Source: Azospirillum lipoferum (GTDB lineage Bacteria > Pseudomonadota > Alphaproteobacteria > Azospirillales > Azospirillaceae). Taken from it: DNA of 64,000 nt. A model generated the notes under the pieces. It saw only the letters and a list, made by a program, of their open reading frames with translations, was not told the origin of the DNA and did no database searches. Of this stretch, positions 61,427-64,000 are shown piece after piece (the first letter of the stretch is position 1; every line of letters starts with the position of its first letter). The position numbers were made by a program, and so were the translations under genes. The stretch spans positions 62,001 to 126,000 of the forward strand of contig NZ_JALJXJ010000011.1 in NCBI RefSeq assembly GCF_024170005.1. The letters run 5' to 3'.

Positions 61427-63511
61427 ATGAGCAACGGTATCTCCACGGGTACGGCCAAGGGTGCCATCGTCGGCGTCGATGTCGGCGGCACCTTCACCGA
61501 CCTCTTCCATTACGACGAGGCGCGCGGCAGCTTCCGCACCGCCAAGGTCCCCTCCAACCGCGGCGACGAGGCGGTGGGCTTTCTCGCCGGCCTGCAGAGC
61601 TTCGGTCCGGTGGCCGATCTCGCCTCCATTGTCCACGGCACCACCGTCGGCACCAACGCGCTGCTGGAGCGCAAGGGGGCCAAGGTCGGCCTGATCACCA
61701 CCGTCGGCTTCCGCGACGTGCTGGAGATGCGCCGCCGCGACCGCCGCCATACCTGGGGCCTGTGGGGCGACTTCGTGCCCGTGGTCGACCGCGATATGCG
61801 GCTGGAGGTGGCGGAGCGCACGCTGGCCGACGGCACGGTCCGCAGCGAGATCGATCCGGAGGAAGTCCGCGCCGCCGCCCGCAAGCTGGCCGGGCAGGGA
61901 GCAGAGGCGCTCGCCATCGTCTTCATCAACGCCTACGCCAATCCGGCCAACGAACTGGCGGCGCTGGAGGCGGCGCGCGAGGTCTGGCCGAACGCCAACC
62001 TCGAATGCTCGTCGCGCATCCTGCCGGAAATCCGCGAGTTCGAACGCACCTCAACCACCGCGCTGAACGCCTATCTCCAGCCGGTGGTCGGCAGCTATCT
62101 CGCCAAGCTCGACAATGCGCTGGCGGGGGAGGGGTTCGGTGGACGCTTCCACATCGTTCAGTCGAACGGCGGCGTGATGTCCACCGACACCGCCCGGCGT
62201 TTGCCGGTGCGCACCGCCCTGTCGGGGCCGGCGGCCGGCGTCATCGCCGCGGCGGCGATTTCCAAGGCGGCGGGTTTCCCCAACGTCATCACCGGCGACC
62301 TCGGCGGCACCAGCTTCGACGTGTCGCTGGTGGTGGAAGGGCAGACCATGCTCGCCGCCCAGACCACCATCGATTTCGGTCTGGTCGTCCGCACCCCGAT
62401 GATCGAGATCACCACCATCGGCGCCGGTGGTGGCTCCATCGCCGGGGTCGATCCCGGCGGCATGCTCCAGGTCGGGCCGGAGAGCGCCGGCTCACGTCCG
62501 GGGCCGGTCTGCTATGGCCAGGGCAACACCCGTCCGACGCTGACCGACGCCAACGTGCTGCTCGGCCGCATCAATGCCGAGCGTCCCATCGGCGGCAAGC
62601 TGGCGCGGCTGGACGTTGACGCCGCCCGAACCGCCATCGCCACTCATGTCGCCGAGCCGCTCGGTCTCGACGTCATGGCGGCGGCGGAGGCCGTGGTGCG
62701 CATCGCCAACAGCAAGATGGCCGGCGCCATCCGCCTCGTCTCCATCGAGCGCGGCCACGATCCGGCCAAGTTCGCCGCCGTGCCCTTCGGCGGCGGCGGG
62801 GCGCTGCATGTCGGCGCGCTGATCAAGGAGGTGGGCTTGAAGGCGGCGCTGGTGCCGCGCTTCCCCGGCGTGACCTCGGCGCTCGGCTGCGTCATCGCCG
62901 ATATCCGCCATGATCAGGTGCAGACGGTCAACCTGCCCTTGGCCGGCATCGATGCCGGCTCGCTCGACCGCCGCATGGTCGAGGAGGCGTCCGCCGCCCG
63001 CGCCGTGGTCGAGGCTGCCGGTCTCAGCGTCGAGCGCATCGACCTCGTCTTCGAACTGGACATGCACTACATCGGCCAGACCCACACGGTCGCCGTGTCG
63101 CTGCCGGTGTCGGTCGAGAATGGCACCACCGGCGTCGATGAGGCGACCATCCGCGCCGCCTTCGAGCGCGCCTATCAGGCGTCCTTCAGCCGGCTGCTGC
63201 CGGGGGTGGGCGCCAAGATCGTCAACCTGCGCATCGCCGCCATCGGCCGCCGTCCGCATTTCGACCTCTCCGCCCTTGCTCCGGCGGCGGGCACCACGGT
63301 GGAGGGCGCCTATGCCGGGTCTCGGCCGGTGTGGTTCGACGGGGCTTGGCACGAGGCGGCGGTCTACAACCGGCTCGACCTGCCGGTCGGCGCGGTGATC
63401 CAGGGGCCGGCGATCCTGGAGCAGCCGGACGCCACCACCGTCATCGATCCCGACCTCAGCGCCCGCGTCGACGGCTTCGGCAACGTCATCGTCGAAAGGA
63501 GCGGCCGATGA
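61427..63511 (+). CDS. hyuA: Hydantoinase/oxoprolinase subunit A
   Basis: 694 residues from MSNGISTGTAKGAIVGVDVGGTFTDLF; 26 upstream codons overlap hyuB and are not used. Actin-like ATPase fold: VGVDVGGTFTD phosphate loop, IVHGTTVGTNALLERKGAKVGLITTVGFRDVLEM, and the middle domain GDLGGTSFDVSLVVEG with GAGGGSIAGVDPGGMLQVGPESAGSRPGPVCYG. It supplies ATP activation of the ring amide. The stop overlaps the next start (ATGA). Confidence 0.92.
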   Translation: MSNGISTGTAKGAIVGVDVGGTFTDLFHYDEARGSFRTAKVPSNRGDEAVGFLAGLQSFGPVADLASIVHGTTVGTNALLERKGAKVGLITTVGFRDVLEMRRRDRRHTWGLWGDFVPVVDRDMRLEVAERTLADGTVRSEIDPEEVRAAARKLAGQGAEALAIVFINAYANPANELAALEAAREVWPNANLECSSRILPEIREFERTSTTALNAYLQPVVGSYLAKLDNALAGEGFGGRFHIVQSNGGVMSTDTARRLPVRTALSGPAAGVIAAAAISKAAGFPNVITGDLGGTSFDVSLVVEGQTMLAAQTTIDFGLVVRTPMIEITTIGAGGGSIAGVDPGGMLQVGPESAGSRPGPVCYGQGNTRPTLTDANVLLGRINAERPIGGKLARLDVDAARTAIATHVAEPLGLDVMAAAEAVVRIANSKMAGAIRLVSIERGHDPAKFAAVPFGGGGALHVGALIKEVGLKAALVPRFPGVTSALGCVIADIRHDQVQTVNLPLAGIDAGSLDRRMVEEASAARAVVEAAGLSVERIDLVFELDMHYIGQTHTVAVSLPVSVENGTTGVDEATIRAAFERAYQASFSRLLPGVGAKIVNLRIAAIGRRPHFDLSALAPAAGTTVEGAYAGSRPVWFDGAWHEAAVYNRLDLPVGAVIQGPAILEQPDATTVIDPDLSARVDGFGNVIVERSGR

Positions 63512-64000
63512 GCGCCGTCGCCGTTCCCATCGAGCGCACCGCCCTGCTGGTCTGCGACCTCCAGAACGACTTCATTCACCTGGAAGGTGCCTATGGCCGG
63601 GCCGGGCAGACGGCACCGGAGATCCTGGCGCTGCCGGAGCGGGTGAGGCCGCTGGCCGATCTGCTGCGCGCGCGGGGCGGCTGGGTGATCTCGACCAACT
63701 TCACGCTCGTGCCCGGCCGCGGCGGCGAGCCGATGATCTCGCCTCACTTGAAGAGGTTGCGGCCCTTCCTGGTGAAGGGCGATTTCCAGCCGGGGAACTG
63801 GGGACACCGCACGGTGGACACGCTCCAGCCCGTCGATGTCGAGGTGGAGAAGATCGCCTATTCCGCCTTTTACATGTCCCGGCTGGAATGGGTCTTGCGG
63901 AAATGCGGGGTCGAGCGGCTGCTGGTCTGCGGCATCGTCACCAACGGCGGCGTCGCCTCGACCGTGCGCGACGCCCATGTCCGCGATTTCGACACCATCC
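63508..64000 (+). CDS. Isochorismatase-fold (cysteine hydrolase-family) protein, 3' end outside the window
   Basis: The first 164 codons are present. The Asp of the triad is in TALLVCDLQNDFIHLEG, and the Lys would be around FLVKGDFQPGNWGHRT or VEVEKIAYSAFYMS. The site of the nucleophilic Cys reads CGIVTNGGVASTVRDA, with Gly where CV is usual, so hydrolysis by a thiol seems excluded. N-carbamoylsarcosine amidase and ureidoacrylate hydrolase share the fold and would fit a hydantoinase operon, but both need the Cys. Closest expectation is an isochorismatase-like hydrolase of a ring-opened product. Confidence 0.82.
   Translation, partial: MSAVAVPIERTALLVCDLQNDFIHLEGAYGRAGQTAPEILALPERVRPLADLLRARGGWVISTNFTLVPGRGGEPMISPHLKRLRPFLVKGDFQPGNWGHRTVDTLQPVDVEVEKIAYSAFYMSRLEWVLRKCGVERLLVCGIVTNGGVASTVRDAHVRDFDTI

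Noticed and set aside
1..64000. Genomic island or prophage boundary
   Set aside because: No tRNA gene, integrase, transposase or direct attachment repeats were seen; the operons are ordinary in base composition apart from short AT-rich intergenic patches.

Overview
The window is GC-rich (roughly two thirds G+C), densely coded DNA from what looks like an alphaproteobacterium of the Rhodospirillales, close to Azospirillum. This rests on overall gene content, codon bias and intergenic palindromes, not on a marker gene. No rRNA, tRNA, CRISPR array, transposase, integrase or replication origin was seen.

Region 1 (1-22785) is a glycine betaine catabolic island. On the minus strand lie gbcA and gbcB (betaine demethylase), a GlxA/AraC-type regulator, and dgcA and the start of dgcB (dimethylglycine demethylase). 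On the plus strand, soxBDAG (heterotetrameric sarcosine oxidase), glyA and sdaA carry sarcosine through glycine and serine to pyruvate. purU recovers tetrahydrofolate from the C1 branch, and a second GlxA-type regulator is divergent from soxB. Between the two halves sits an unusual gene set: a betaine-type periplasmic binding protein without a permease, a fusion of a degenerate ProV-like ABC ATPase to a chemoreceptor signalling domain, and a formaldehyde-activating-enzyme-like protein. Paired TGTCGC-like half-sites 21 bp apart precede dgcA, gbcA and the binding protein gene, and are a candidate shared operator.

Region 2 (22835-32823) holds a MASE1 histidine kinase/FixJ-type regulator pair divergent from a universal stress protein, a PtsN-like EIIA protein and a six-gene Mrp cation/proton antiporter locus (mrpA carries a fused mrpB).

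Region 3 (32724-44323) looks like amide/hydantoin/ureide utilisation: two FCD-type GntR regulators, an Asp/Glu-racemase-family enzyme, a decayed hydantoinase gene, two amidases, an MFS carrier, a transthyretin-like protein and a PotABCD-like ABC importer.

Region 4 (44440-52938) is a mixed accessory stretch: a cupin/SnoaL-like/SDR group with a divergent LysR regulator, a thiolase facing a TetR regulator across a clear inverted-repeat operator, a small antibiotic-biosynthesis-monooxygenase-type protein, a large MscS-family channel and a BLUF-domain protein lacking its photochemical residues.

Region 5 (53077-64000, continuing past the window) is one probable operon: a HutC-type GntR regulator with a near-perfect palindromic operator, a Liv-type ABC importer, an isocitrate-lyase/PEP-mutase-family enzyme, hydantoinase/oxoprolinase subunits B and A, and an isochorismatase-fold hydrolase cut by the window edge.
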